Assembly (NCBI RefSeq): GCF_000239855.1
Contig: NZ_BADT01000018.1
Location: 1 to 46,280 of the forward strand
Source: Pseudoalteromonas sp. BSi20652
Lineage (GTDB): Bacteria > Pseudomonadota > Gammaproteobacteria > Enterobacterales > Alteromonadaceae
DNA: 46,280 nt
Direction of reading: 5' to 3'
In this document: positions 8,029 through 16,290 of the stretch, piece by piece
Numbering within the stretch: the first letter of the stretch is position 1
Layout: each line of letters begins with the position of its first letter
The notes under the pieces: generated by a model
The model's database searches: none
Seen by the model: only the letters and a program-made list of their open reading frames with translations
Told to the model about the DNA's origin: nothing
Translations under genes and position numbers: made by a program

Positions 8029-10968
8029 TTAGAACGTGTAACGAGCACCAATTGAGTAACGAGGACCGTATTGATTAGCAAATAAGAACTGCTCTTCGTA
8101 ACGTCCGTAACCTTCTTCGGTTGCATTGTTTAAGTTTATGCCATCAAAAAATACCGTTACGTTTTCGTTTACATCGTAGTTAACGCTCATATCCCATTGG
8201 CCATACGCTTTAGCATATTGCGGAGGCGCATCAGCTGAACCTTGCGCTTGGCCTACACCAATTAGGTATGAGTCGCGCCATGCGTAAGTAATTTTAACTG
8301 ATAGGCCGTCTTTTTCGTAAAAGCCTTGGAAGTTAGCTGAGTCACTTAAGCCTGTAAGCGGTGCTTGTTGATCAAGGCTTTCGCTATCAAATTCTACGTC
8401 GCCATCTACAAATGTTGCGTTAACACCAATACCAAAACCGGTTTCACCAATTAGATGTTGAACTGCAACTTCAAAACCATCTACCGATTTACTGTCGGTG
8501 TTTTGTGGCTGGCTAATATTCCATGTAATTAGCGGATCGTCGCTGTTTGGTTCAATAACGCCATTTGCATTGCCGTAACCGCTGGCAATCATTTGTGCAA
8601 AAATAGCATCGGTTGTTGCTTGTTCGCCACGTGATTCAATTTCACTTACGGCTTGTAAATAACGAGGGCCGTTTAAAATGTCGTGTAAGCCATCAATAGT
8701 GATTTGCGTAATGGTGGTTTGAATAAAGTTATCAACATCTTTTTTAAAGTAACCAACAGATGCGTAGCTGCCTTCTGCGTAGTAATACTCAAGTGATAAA
8801 TCAAGGTTTGTTGATTCAAACGGTAATAAGTTTGTATTACCTTGGCCACCTGTACGAGAACCTGGTTTTGGGCTGCCTGTTAAACTACGACCACCGGCTA
8901 GATTACCTAGTGGTGCACGCGACATTGTTTTACCCCAAGATACGCGGGCTACTACGTCTTCAGTTAAATCAACACTTACGTCGATTGAAGGCAGTAAAAC
9001 ATCGTAATCACCTTGTTGCTCTAAGAAGTTATCATCGCCGCCAGCAGCGTATTGCATGATCCACTCTGAAGCGCTGATCCAATTAACTTGATCTTCAACG
9101 CGTTGGCGCACAGTACTGGTTACGTCTGTTTGCTCATAGCGTAGGCCTGCATTTACTTTTACGTAGTAGTTACTTACGTCAAATTCCCAGCTTGATTGAA
9201 CATAAAAGCTATCAGTGATTTCTTCTACGTAGCTCTCGCTATCTATTCCGTCTGCGTATGCATTAGCTGTATATGCATCGCCACCCGTTACATCAGCCGT
9301 TAAATAAGCAATTTGGCGCGCAACAGCTTCGTCAAAGTCATAGGTATAGTAGTAACCAGGTTGTAAGTCGCTGCCGCCGCCATCAAACTGATCTAAAAGG
9401 CCTGATGTATCGTTGCGGGTAAACATACTATCTGGGAATATTTCTGTATACGATGGGTTAAAGCCTGGACCACCTACTAAACCACTCCACGCGGTGTAAC
9501 CACCGGTGTTTTGTTCTGTACGTGATGCGCCAAATTTAACTTTAACTAAACCAATGTCATAACTTTCGTTATACCATGTCGTATGCAGTTGTAATTGTTC
9601 AATGTTTGATTCACCAGGTGAATGAATAAACTGACTAAAGTTTGAATCAATTTCGCCAGGCGTTAATTCACTTGTGCCATTTAACCAATTAACTTGTGCA
9701 CTGGGTACTTCGCCCGTACGGTAATCATAAATTTTATTAGCTAGCTGATCAGAACCTAAAATTACTTGACCGGCACTTCCCAGCCCACTGTCGGCGCCGT
9801 TATCAGTTTCGTTTTTAGAGTCGTGGTAATCAAGCTCTACGTGCCACGTGTCGCTAATTTCCCAATCTAAGTTTAAACCAATAGAACGCGCTTTTACTTC
9901 TGAAGTGCCTTTATTAGCTGTGAATGACGCATCATTACCGCTAATATCAGCATAAACAGCTGTGCCATTTTCATCTAATTCGTAGCCATTAAGATTGCTA
10001 CCAAAGTCGTTCCAAATACCCCAACCAATACTCTGAGAACCTGTTACAGCTTTACTTGCTGTGTAATCAAGTGTTGCTACAAAGCCATCTACTGGTGCAA
10101 ACTGAAAAGTAACTTGTCCGTTTGTACGTTCACGTTCTACATCTTCAACAGAGTAGTTCATGTCTTTAGGGAAGTAGTAGTTACCTGCAGGGTTTGTACG
10201 GTTATCAACTACGTTGCTGCTATCTAAATCAGGTAAGTCTACATTTGCCTGCCAGCCTTGGATATTGGCACTTTGTTTTTGAAAGTCACGCTCTTGGTGT
10301 GAAAATGAAAAACCAAAACCAAAAGTGTCATCTGCAAAGGTATTGCTGTAAACAGTAGAGAACTCTGGTGTTACGTCATCGCCAGCTTCGTTCGACGAGT
10401 CGTGATTTGCTTTAACGGTTGCTGAAAAATTTTGACCCGGCTTTTGAAAAGGGCGCGCAGTAGAAATATTAACTGTTGCACCTAAACCACCGCTTGGCAC
10501 GTCTGCACGAGCTGTTTTAAATACTTCAAGGGCACTTACGCCTTCAGAGGCGATGTTTTCAAGGTTATACGAACGTGTATAACCTGTGCCCGGCATTTGG
10601 CGACCATTTAAGGTAATTAAGTTAAACTCAGGACCAAAACCACGTACTGTAATCTGGCTACCTTCACCGTTTGCACGGCTTACCGATACACCGGTAATAC
10701 GCTGTAATGACTCCGCTAAGTTAGTGTCTGGGAATTTACCCATTTCTTCAGATGAAATGGCATCTACAATGCCAGAAGAGTCGCGTTTCATATCCATAGA
10801 ACGAATAAGTGAACCACGAATACCTTTTACTTCAATAATTTCTACGTCAGGCTTTGCTGATATGTCTGCTTCTGCTTCTGCAGCGATAGCTGTATTTAAT
10901 GTGCTCGCAGCAATGATGAGAGACACAGAAGCCGCAAGTCGACTCTTTTTAAAATTGAATGTGTTCAT
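8029..10968 (-). CDS. TonB-dependent outer-membrane receptor, glucan-locus type
   Basis: A 979-residue protein with a signal peptide (cleavage after about T-A-I-A-A, residue 30). A plug domain follows (VKGIRGSLIRSMDMKR, DTNLAESLQRITGVSVSR, ITVRGFGPEFNLITLNGRQM), then a long beta-barrel ending in the terminal Phe (GARYTF). This layout is that of the large proteobacterial receptors that take up oligosaccharides, not of the shorter siderophore receptors. It lies directly downstream of the laminarinase gene on the same strand, so imported beta-1,3-gluco-oligosaccharides are the likely substrate (inference). The gene gap contains a strong hairpin but no second copy of the operator found upstream of the laminarinase. 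Confidence 0.85.
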   Translation of the reverse strand: MNTFNFKKSRLAASVSLIIAASTLNTAIAAEAEADISAKPDVEIIEVKGIRGSLIRSMDMKRDSSGIVDAISSEEMGKFPDTNLAESLQRITGVSVSRANGEGSQITVRGFGPEFNLITLNGRQMPGTGYTRSYNLENIASEGVSALEVFKTARADVPSGGLGATVNISTARPFQKPGQNFSATVKANHDSSNEAGDDVTPEFSTVYSNTFADDTFGFGFSFSHQERDFQKQSANIQGWQANVDLPDLDSSNVVDNRTNPAGNYYFPKDMNYSVEDVERERTNGQVTFQFAPVDGFVATLDYTASKAVTGSQSIGWGIWNDFGSNLNGYELDENGTAVYADISGNDASFTANKGTSEVKARSIGLNLDWEISDTWHVELDYHDSKNETDNGADSGLGSAGQVILGSDQLANKIYDYRTGEVPSAQVNWLNGTSELTPGEIDSNFSQFIHSPGESNIEQLQLHTTWYNESYDIGLVKVKFGASRTEQNTGGYTAWSGLVGGPGFNPSYTEIFPDSMFTRNDTSGLLDQFDGGGSDLQPGYYYTYDFDEAVARQIAYLTADVTGGDAYTANAYADGIDSESYVEEITDSFYVQSSWEFDVSNYYVKVNAGLRYEQTDVTSTVRQRVEDQVNWISASEWIMQYAAGGDDNFLEQQGDYDVLLPSIDVSVDLTEDVVARVSWGKTMSRAPLGNLAGGRSLTGSPKPGSRTGGQGNTNLLPFESTNLDLSLEYYYAEGSYASVGYFKKDVDNFIQTTITQITIDGLHDILNGPRYLQAVSEIESRGEQATTDAIFAQMIASGYGNANGVIEPNSDDPLITWNISQPQNTDSKSVDGFEVAVQHLIGETGFGIGVNATFVDGDVEFDSESLDQQAPLTGLSDSANFQGFYEKDGLSVKITYAWRDSYLIGVGQAQGSADAPPQYAKAYGQWDMSVNYDVNENVTVFFDGINLNNATEEGYGRYEEQFLFANQYGPRYSIGARYTF

Positions 10969-10999
10969 AATAGCTCTGCTTTATAAAATGTTGTTGTGT

Positions 11000-11026
11000 A
11001 GCAATAGGCGCTAAGCGCCTATTGCT
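11000..11026 (-). terminator. Strong hairpin between laminarinase and TonB receptor genes
   Basis: AGCAATAGGCGC and GCGCCTATTGCT form a perfect 12-bp stem with a 3-base loop, 8 bases after the laminarinase stop. The following minus-strand sequence (ACACAACAACATTTT) is not a clean T-run. It may be a partial terminator or an mRNA-stabilising element that sets different levels of the two proteins. Confidence 0.55.
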
Positions 11027-11036
11027 GTGTGTTTTA

Positions 11037-11531
11037 TGGATTTGCAATAATCACGTTGTCTATACGGTAAAGTGCGCCATCGCCCATGTCCCAGCTAGGA
11101 AAAACCATAATTACGTTTAATGCGCTAATGTCTAAGCCGGCATCAAATAATTGCTGAAGAGGGAAGGTGTATGTTTGCCATTCGCCCGTTACAGGTACTT
11201 GGCCTTCAACACTGCTTGATAAAGCAAGCTCTACGGCACTCGATGTACCAATTGATTCAATTTTAAATAGCCATTGTGCGTCAATATCTGAAGGGGCTGA
11301 TACAACTTTCATATCAAATTGAACTACACCATTTTCAAGTATTGCAGAGGCATCGAACGATACGTCTTCATCGGCTATAAAGCCCATTACTGTCGCTGTA
11401 GAACCAATGCTAAACTGTGCTACTGCGCCATGCGCGTCATCATCGGTTTCTGTTGTTGGTGTAGAGCCACCACAACAATCCCAGATACTCCATTGCTCGG
11501 CTGCTGCATCTTTAAATACAGTAAGCTCACC
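11037..11531 (-). repeat. C-terminal module copy 3
   Basis: Third coding repeat of the WDCCGGSTP module, ending at the C-terminus (RIDNVIIANP). It is slightly more diverged than copies 1 and 2: it lacks the SR residues after MGF and has WDMGDG in place of WGAGEG. Confidence 0.75.
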
Positions 11532-11558
11532 CGTTGTAGCTGGTGCTGCATTTGGATT

Positions 11559-12062
11559 ATAAATTTTAACGTTATCTACACGGTAAACAGAACCTTCACC
11601 TGCACCCCATGCTGGAAAAATCATCAGTACATCAATAGTGCTAACATCTAAGCCTGCAGCTGCAAGATCAGAGAGCTTAAACGTATATGTTTGCCATTCG
11701 CCAGTAACTGGCGCTACGCCTTCAACACTTGCCGTTAGTTCAAGCTCTACTGCTGAGTCGCCGCCATTTGATTCAACTTTAAATAACCACGGTGTTGCTG
11801 GGTCGCTCGGTGCAGACGTTACTTTTAAATCAAACTGAATAACACCTTCGTCTAAAATGCTGCTAGCATCAAATGACTCACCTGCGCCATTGGCATCAGT
11901 GCGGCTGTTAAAGCCCATTACAGTAGGTTCTGCACCAATGCTAAACTCTGCGGTTAAACCATGTTCTTCATCATCCATAGCTTCAACAGGCGTTGAACCA
12001 CCACAACAATCCCACATTGGCCATGCTAGATTTTGCTCATTTTCAAAAATAGTAAGCTCAGG
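11559..12062 (-). repeat. C-terminal module copy 2
   Basis: Second coding repeat, with WDCCGGSTP, GAEPTVMGF, GEWQTYTFKL and WGAGEGSVYRVD. It is closely similar to copy 1, which suggests tandem duplication inside the gene. Confidence 0.75.
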
Positions 12063-12086
12063 TGATACGCCTAAGTTATCTTGAGT

Positions 12087-12596
12087 GATCTCAACATCGT
12101 CGATTAAATAAACAGCGCCTTCACCTGCGCCCCATGTTGGAAAAACCATGATCACATCAATGGCGCTAATATCTAAACCTGCAGCATCTAAATCTTTTAG
12201 TAAGAATGTATAAGTTTGCCATTGCCCAACAACAGGGCTTACGCCTTCAATACTATCTGTAATCGGCATTTCTACTGCGCTAGAACCTTCATTACTTTCA
12301 AGTTTTACAAGCCAAGCTGCATCAGCAGTACCTGGTGCATTTGTTACTTTCATTTTAAAGCGAACGTAACCTTCATCCAGCATTGGAGATGCATCAAACG
12401 GGCTGGCTTTTCCTGCTTCGTCAGTAATAAAAATTTCACGGCTAATGAAGCCCATTACAGTAGGCTCTGCACCTACTACAAATTCAACTACATTACCTAG
12501 GGTTTCATCTGCAACAATAGCGGGAGTAGAACCTCCACAACAATCCCATGCAGGCCAATTTGGGTTAAATGATTCACCAAAAATAGTTAGTGGTGT
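12087..12596 (-). repeat. C-terminal module copy 1
   Basis: First coding repeat, placed after a Pro/Ser-rich linker (IPSPPSTG). It has WDCCGGSTP, GAEPTVMGF, GQWQTYTFLL and WGAGEGAVYLID. The adjacent Cys pair and flanking Trp are shared by all three copies. Confidence 0.75.
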
Positions 12597-12917
12597 TGCA
12601 ATGCCCGTAGAAGGTGGGCTAGGAATAGGTGCATCACCTTCAAGTAATGCATCGTCTAAGCTATTGTAACCAGGGCGAATAGTTTCACAGCCTTTACCTG
12701 TTTCAGGGTTTGATGCACATTGATAAACACGTACGTAATCAATAGCAAAGGTTTGGCCGTTTTCAAATGCGCTAGCATCTATACCTAAATCATTTACGTT
12801 TTCAGGCCAGTCGCCGCCTACTGCTAGGTTTAGCAATAAGTGAAAGTCTTTATCAAATGGCGCGCTATCCCAATGTGTTGTAAGTTCGCCAGAACCTTGT
12901 TCAAAGTATTCTGCAAA

Positions 12918-12920
12918 CTA
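12918..12920 (-). other. In-frame amber codon inside the laminarinase GH16 domain
   Basis: The codon after HRG is TAG, and the same frame continues with FAEYFEQGSGELTTHW. A single base change (for example TGG to TAG, Trp) would account for it. No frameshift is needed. Confidence 0.85.
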
Positions 12921-13694
12921 ACCGCGATGTTTTAGGCCTACAGCCTCGCCACTTGCATTAGTACGAACTTCAGATTGACGCTGAGTTGCATAAAGATAAC
13001 CGTCAACGTACCAGCGAATTTCACCTTCTTGCCATTCAACAGCATACGTGTGGAAATCATCTGCCGGATTAGTATTTTCAGGGAATTTATATTCTTGTCC
13101 AGTAGAGCTGTTATCTGGCCACGCACGTCCGTAATGAAGTGTGCCGTGAATACTCGACTCTATTCCGCCGTCTTCATCTGGTGTTTTAAGGTTTACTGAT
13201 TCTAAAACATCTATTTCACCAGAACGAGGCCAAGTGCCGTAAACTTCATCAGTTGGCAGCATCCAAAATGCTGGCCAGCTACCTTGTCCTGATGGAAGCT
13301 TAGCGCGCACTTCAAAGCGACCATATGTAAAGTCAGCGTTGTAGCGCGTATTTAAACGTGCTGAAGTGTACGGTTTTTCTGCACCTTCTTCAGCGGGTAG
13401 GGCAACAATGTTTAACACACCGTCTGCAATAAATGCATTTTGCTCGCTGTCGGTGTAACACTGTTTCTCGTTGTTACCACCGCCATTGCAGTTTAATTCA
13501 TAGTTCCATTTATTTGTATCAATGGCTGAGCCTTCAAACTCGTCGCTCCAAACCATTTGCCAATCTGATACTGGCTCAGAGGCATCTACATTTTTAAAAT
13601 TTGATTTAGTGGCAGAGTCGCCACCACAGCCAGCTAACGTAACTAAAGAGATAGCGGCAAGTAAACGTGTAATGTGCGTTGTTTCAATGTTCAT
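12918..13694 (-). CDS. GH16 laminarinase (beta-1,3-glucanase), lipoprotein; truncated by amber codon
   Basis: 258 codons before the TAG. The N-terminus is a lipoprotein signal (LVTLAGC, lipid-linked Cys23). The GH16 domain starts at about residue 44 with DWQMVWSDEFEG and contains the family catalytic motif SGEIDVLE, with nucleophile Glu160, Asp162 and acid/base Glu165. Typical substrate-cleft segments are present, such as GSWPAFWMLP. The expected role is endo-hydrolysis of laminarin at the cell surface. The stop falls before the last strands of the jellyroll (EYFEQG..HLLLNLAVGG), so the truncated product probably cannot fold properly. The start is supported by GGGGTT upstream. Two LacI-type palindromes lie about 70-110 bases upstream. 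The downstream TonB receptor may suffer polarity. Confidence 0.85.
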   Translation of the reverse strand: MNIETTHITRLLAAISLVTLAGCGGDSATKSNFKNVDASEPVSDWQMVWSDEFEGSAIDTNKWNYELNCNGGGNNEKQCYTDSEQNAFIADGVLNIVALPAEEGAEKPYTSARLNTRYNADFTYGRFEVRAKLPSGQGSWPAFWMLPTDEVYGTWPRSGEIDVLESVNLKTPDEDGGIESSIHGTLHYGRAWPDNSSTGQEYKFPENTNPADDFHTYAVEWQEGEIRWYVDGYLYATQRQSEVRTNASGEAVGLKHRG

Positions 13695-13760
13695 AACTGA
13701 ACCCCGGTTTCAACAGATTATTGTCAGATTAATTGTTTTTTTGAGCTTTGTTTTTCATGC

Positions 13761-13774
13761 TGTAAGCGCTTACA
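13761..13774. promoter_or_regulatory. LacI-family-type operator, copy 1
   Basis: TGTAAGCGCTTACA, a perfect 14-base palindrome with the central CG typical of LacI/GalR-family operators. It is 67 bases upstream of the laminarinase start. Confidence 0.7.
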
Positions 13775-13789
13775 TTTTAGATTGTGTTT

Positions 13790-13803
13790 TGTAAGCGCTT
13801 ACA
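13790..13803. promoter_or_regulatory. LacI-family-type operator, copy 2
   Basis: A second identical TGTAAGCGCTTACA, 29 bases from the first (start to start). On the minus strand TTGTAA in this copy and TAAAAT between the copies could serve as -35 and -10 boxes, with a long 19-base spacer, so a bound repressor would cover the promoter. Confidence 0.7.
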
Positions 13804-14050
13804 AATGATATTGTGGAGTACGCAAATGGTCAACATATTTGTGTATTTTATTTACAATTAGTTTACGGTAAGACCAGTTTACCAATTTGGATGGGTGTGT
13901 AAATTATCATTTAAAATAGAGGGTTATACTATTTATGTTTTTTAATAAGAGCTAGATTAGAATACTTCTTTACAACAAAAAGTAGAAAAGGACTTAACAA
14001 TTAAAAGATTAGTACAGATATATTTATAGTATTTAAAGAGTATTTTGTTT

Positions 14051-14090
14051 ATACCAATCTACATAACAGCAATTTTAAGTCGATTGGTAT
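14051..14090 (-). terminator. Hairpin after the sterol-desaturase-like gene
   Basis: ATACCAATC (14051-14059) and GATTGGTAT (14082-14090) form a 9-bp stem with a 22-base loop, 25 bases past the end of the seven-gene operon. The ATACCAAT..ATTGGTAT ends also recall small interspersed hairpins I remember from Alteromonadales genomes. The tail is not T-rich, so terminator function is unproven. Confidence 0.4.
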
Positions 14091-14115
14091 TGTATGGGAC
14101 GAAATATATTTGTTT

Positions 14116-14907
14116 TTACTTGTTTTTAAAAGGCATTGAAAGTAATCCCCAAAGCGATGCATTTTGCTTTTGGTTGGGGTATTCTTTTAAGCCAATATTT
14201 ATATCTGCGTCGGTTTTTTTTGCTTTATCTTTGTAGCTACCAAATAGTTTATCCCACCAAATTACACTAAAACCATAGTTTGAGTTAGTTTCGCTAACCA
14301 CTTGGCTATGGTGAATTCGATGCAATATTTGCGTCATTAATATTAAACGCAGTGGTTTTTCAATGGCATTAGGTAAGCGTATATTTGCATGGTTAAATAA
14401 TGCTAAGCCATTAAGTGCTATTTCAAAAATAAGTACCGCAATAGCAGGTACGCCAAGAGCAGTTACTGCAATGAGTTTTATAAGTATACTCAGCACAATT
14501 TCGATAGGGTGAAATCGAAGACCTGTGCTGGTGTCTACATGGGCATCGGCATGATGTACGCGGTGCAAGCGCCATAAAATAGGTACCTGATGAAATAATC
14601 TATGCTGCCAATAAATTAATATATCGAGTAAAAGTATGCTCAATATAATAATTAAACTGCTTGGTAGGGCTATTTGATTAAATAAGCCAATGCCGTGCTC
14701 TTGGTTGTAAAGTGCTACAGCGGTTAACCCAATAGGGACCACTAAGCGCGCAATAACTGATGATGCAAACACTAACCCAAAGTTAGCAAACCAGCGTGTG
14801 CTGCTTTTAATGGGTGATTGTCGTGCTGGTTTTTGCCATTCAAGCAGCATCATTATAATTAAAATGCTAAAAAAGCAGCCGAGTCGCCACCATATTTCAT
14901 TATTCAT
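14116..14907 (-). CDS. Sterol desaturase / fatty acid hydroxylase superfamily membrane enzyme
   Basis: A 263-residue protein with about four to five membrane segments and the histidine clusters of the di-iron fatty acid hydroxylase superfamily: WQHRLFHQ, then LHRVHHADAHVD, then HRIHHSQ. These His residues would bind two irons for O2-dependent hydroxylation of a lipid chain or head-group. The substrate is unknown. It is the last gene of the seven-gene operon and overlaps the CDP-alcohol phosphotransferase by 8 bases, which points to tight co-expression and perhaps shared lipid chemistry. The N-terminus (MNNEIWWRLGCFFSILIIMMLLEW) is a membrane segment. Confidence 0.82.
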   Translation of the reverse strand: MNNEIWWRLGCFFSILIIMMLLEWQKPARQSPIKSSTRWFANFGLVFASSVIARLVVPIGLTAVALYNQEHGIGLFNQIALPSSLIIILSILLLDILIYWQHRLFHQVPILWRLHRVHHADAHVDTSTGLRFHPIEIVLSILIKLIAVTALGVPAIAVLIFEIALNGLALFNHANIRLPNAIEKPLRLILMTQILHRIHHSQVVSETNSNYGFSVIWWDKLFGSYKDKAKKTDADINIGLKEYPNQKQNASLWGLLSMPFKNK

Positions 14908-15580
14908 TTATTACCTCAGAATTTGCACTGCTAAGCGAGTCTTCAGCTGCTTTGTTAGCATCCGCTTCTTGTTGCTTAAGCGTGTGATAACCGCCATGTA
15001 TACGGGTAAAAATGGTTATGCCACACGCAATAGCAAAAATGCTCGCCATAACCGCAAAGTGCTGCGGCCAAATACAAAATGCAATAAATAGCGCTATTGT
15101 TTCAGTGCCTTCGGTTAAGCCATTTAAGTAGTAAAAGCTTTTGTATTTAAACTGCGGTTTTTCGAGTTTAAATTTTTCGGCGGCAATCGCAAAAGCTAAA
15201 AAGCTGGAGCCTGTGCCAATAAAAGTAGCAAGTAATATCGAGCCCGCTATCGCGTTTTGCTCAGGGGTTGCCAAAATAAAGCCAAGCGGAATAGCCGCGT
15301 AAAATAAAAAGTCGAGTGTGATATCTAAAAATCCACCCGCGCTTGAACTTTGGTTTGCATAGCGTGCTAATGCGCCATCAAGTCCATCTAAAATTCGATT
15401 TAAAGCAATGGCAACTAATGCGCCGTACCACATTTCAAACGCCAGTAATGGCACGGCTAATAAGCCAACTAAAAAGCCTACCACGGTGAGCTGATCGGCG
15501 GTTATGCCGCGTTTATGCATAATCATAACCACAGGTGTTAAAAGTGGCTTAATTACAGGGGTGATAAATTTGTCTAGCAT
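14900..15580 (-). CDS. ynjF: CDP-alcohol phosphatidyltransferase, YnjF-like
   Basis: A 226-residue integral membrane enzyme. The complete family signature DG(x2)AR(x8)G(x3)D(x3)D is present from Asp68 to Asp90 (DGALAR..GGFLDITLD), so the metal and CDP site looks intact. Such enzymes move a phosphatidyl or phospho-alcohol group from a CDP-linked donor to an acceptor alcohol. The acceptor here cannot be told from sequence. It lies directly after the ABC ATPase, in the same relative place as ynjF behind ynjBCD in E. coli, which supports orthology. It overlaps the hydroxylase gene downstream by 8 bases. The C-terminus is a polar tail. Confidence 0.82.
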   Translation of the reverse strand: MLDKFITPVIKPLLTPVVMIMHKRGITADQLTVVGFLVGLLAVPLLAFEMWYGALVAIALNRILDGLDGALARYANQSSSAGGFLDITLDFLFYAAIPLGFILATPEQNAIAGSILLATFIGTGSSFLAFAIAAEKFKLEKPQFKYKSFYYLNGLTEGTETIALFIAFCIWPQHFAVMASIFAIACGITIFTRIHGGYHTLKQQEADANKAAEDSLSSANSEVINE

Positions 15581-15612
15581 GTTTTTTGCCTTATGCGTAT
15601 TAAAGCTATGTA

Positions 15613-16251
15613 TTAAAGTGCGCTACTTAAAGTAATGAGTTTGCCATTTGCAGCGTCGGCATCGCTATGGTCATGAGTAACCATAATTGCAGGTAGCTTA
15701 TGATCGCGTATTTGGCTAAACACGAGTTCGCGTGTATCAACACGCAGTTGGGTGTCGAGTTTGCTAAAGGGTTCGTCGAGTAAAATGGCTTTAGGTTCGC
15801 TCAGCAGCATACGTAATAATGCAACACGGGCTTGCTGCCCGCCCGATAAGTTATCGGGGTGACGATTACCCATATCTTTAAGACCGACTTGCTCAAGGGC
15901 GTGTTCTATTTTTTCAAGGCGTTGTTTTTTATTACCTTTGGGCATTGCAAAGGCAATGTTACCAGCAACAGTTAAATGCGAAAACAATAAAGCGTCTTGA
16001 TAAAGCACTCCAATATGGCGCAAGTGTGGAGGGGTGTTATCGATATTTTGACCATTAAGCCACACTTCACCATTGGCCTTAAAGCTACTTGGTAAAGTAC
16101 CCGTAAGCCAATTTAATAAGCTTGATTTACCACTGCCTGATGGGCCCATAATAGTCAGAATTTCACCGCCATTAACTTGCTCGTTTAAGCTAAGTAACAG
16201 CTCATTTTGGCGATAAAGCTGACAATTTTTAATCTGTAACGATGACTGCAT
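15613..16251 (-). CDS. ynjD: ABC transporter ATPase, YnjD-like
   Basis: A 212-residue nucleotide-binding subunit with Walker A GPSGSGKS at 36-43, the signature LSGGQQARVALLRML, Walker B AILLDEP, a D-loop (SKLDTQLR) and the switch His in MVTHDHSD. It is short and lacks any C-terminal regulatory extension. It energises the YnjC-like permease encoded immediately upstream, with a 39-base gap. The ATG at 16251 has no strong ribosome site, so coupling or an alternative start is possible. The substrate of the homologous E. coli system is not established; the thiamine/spermidine/iron class of importers is the closest general group. Confidence 0.85.
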   Translation of the reverse strand: MQSSLQIKNCQLYRQNELLLSLNEQVNGGEILTIMGPSGSGKSSLLNWLTGTLPSSFKANGEVWLNGQNIDNTPPHLRHIGVLYQDALLFSHLTVAGNIAFAMPKGNKKQRLEKIEHALEQVGLKDMGNRHPDNLSGGQQARVALLRMLLSEPKAILLDEPFSKLDTQLRVDTRELVFSQIRDHKLPAIMVTHDHSDADAANGKLITLSSAL

Positions 16252-16290
16252 TAAAAAACCTTAACCCTGATAGTGTTAAACATGGGTGCT

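Larger units (their letters stand above)
11034..12917 (-). pseudogene. Downstream part of laminarinase gene: end of GH16 domain plus three repeated C-terminal modules
   Basis: This is the same reading frame as the GH16 segment upstream, continued after an in-frame TAG at 12918-12920. It first completes the GH16 fold (FAEYFEQGSGELTTHW, LLLNLAVGGDWP, IDYVRVYQC). After a linker come three copies of a module of about 165 residues, each with WDCCGGSTP near its start, a TVMGF segment, GxWQTYTF, and an end like GAVYLIDDVEI. The modules look like beta-sandwich carbohydrate-binding domains for beta-glucan, but I cannot name the CBM family. The first possible internal start is a TTG at 12836, without a ribosome site and lacking the catalytic domain. 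Independent expression is therefore doubtful. Without the TAG the whole gene would be 11034-13694, about 886 residues. Confidence 0.75.
13695..14115. other. Intergenic region with the glucan-locus control region
   Basis: It holds the two operator palindromes near the laminarinase and, further out, a GGTAAGACC element (13867-13875) that resembles half of a GntR-type site. At the far end is the hairpin following the hydroxylase gene. The middle is plain AT-rich DNA with no gene I can support. Confidence 0.45.

Noticed and set aside
8760-9059. Plus-strand open frame inside the glucan TonB receptor
   Set aside because: Chance antisense frame in a strongly supported gene; no ribosome site.
11319-12669. 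Several plus-strand open frames over the laminarinase modules
   Set aside because: They are repeated because the modules are repeated; low-complexity antisense translations with no family match.
12918-12920. Pyrrolysine decoding of the amber codon
   Set aside because: The gene family does not use pyrrolysine and no supporting genes are present in the window.
13867-13875. GGTAAGACC as a PdhR/GntR-family operator
   Set aside because: Only the core matches; the flanking half-site symmetry is imperfect and the distance to any start is large.
14045-14236. 63-codon open frame at the end of the hydroxylase gene
   Set aside because: Overlaps the hydroxylase in antisense and spans a hairpin; no ribosome site.
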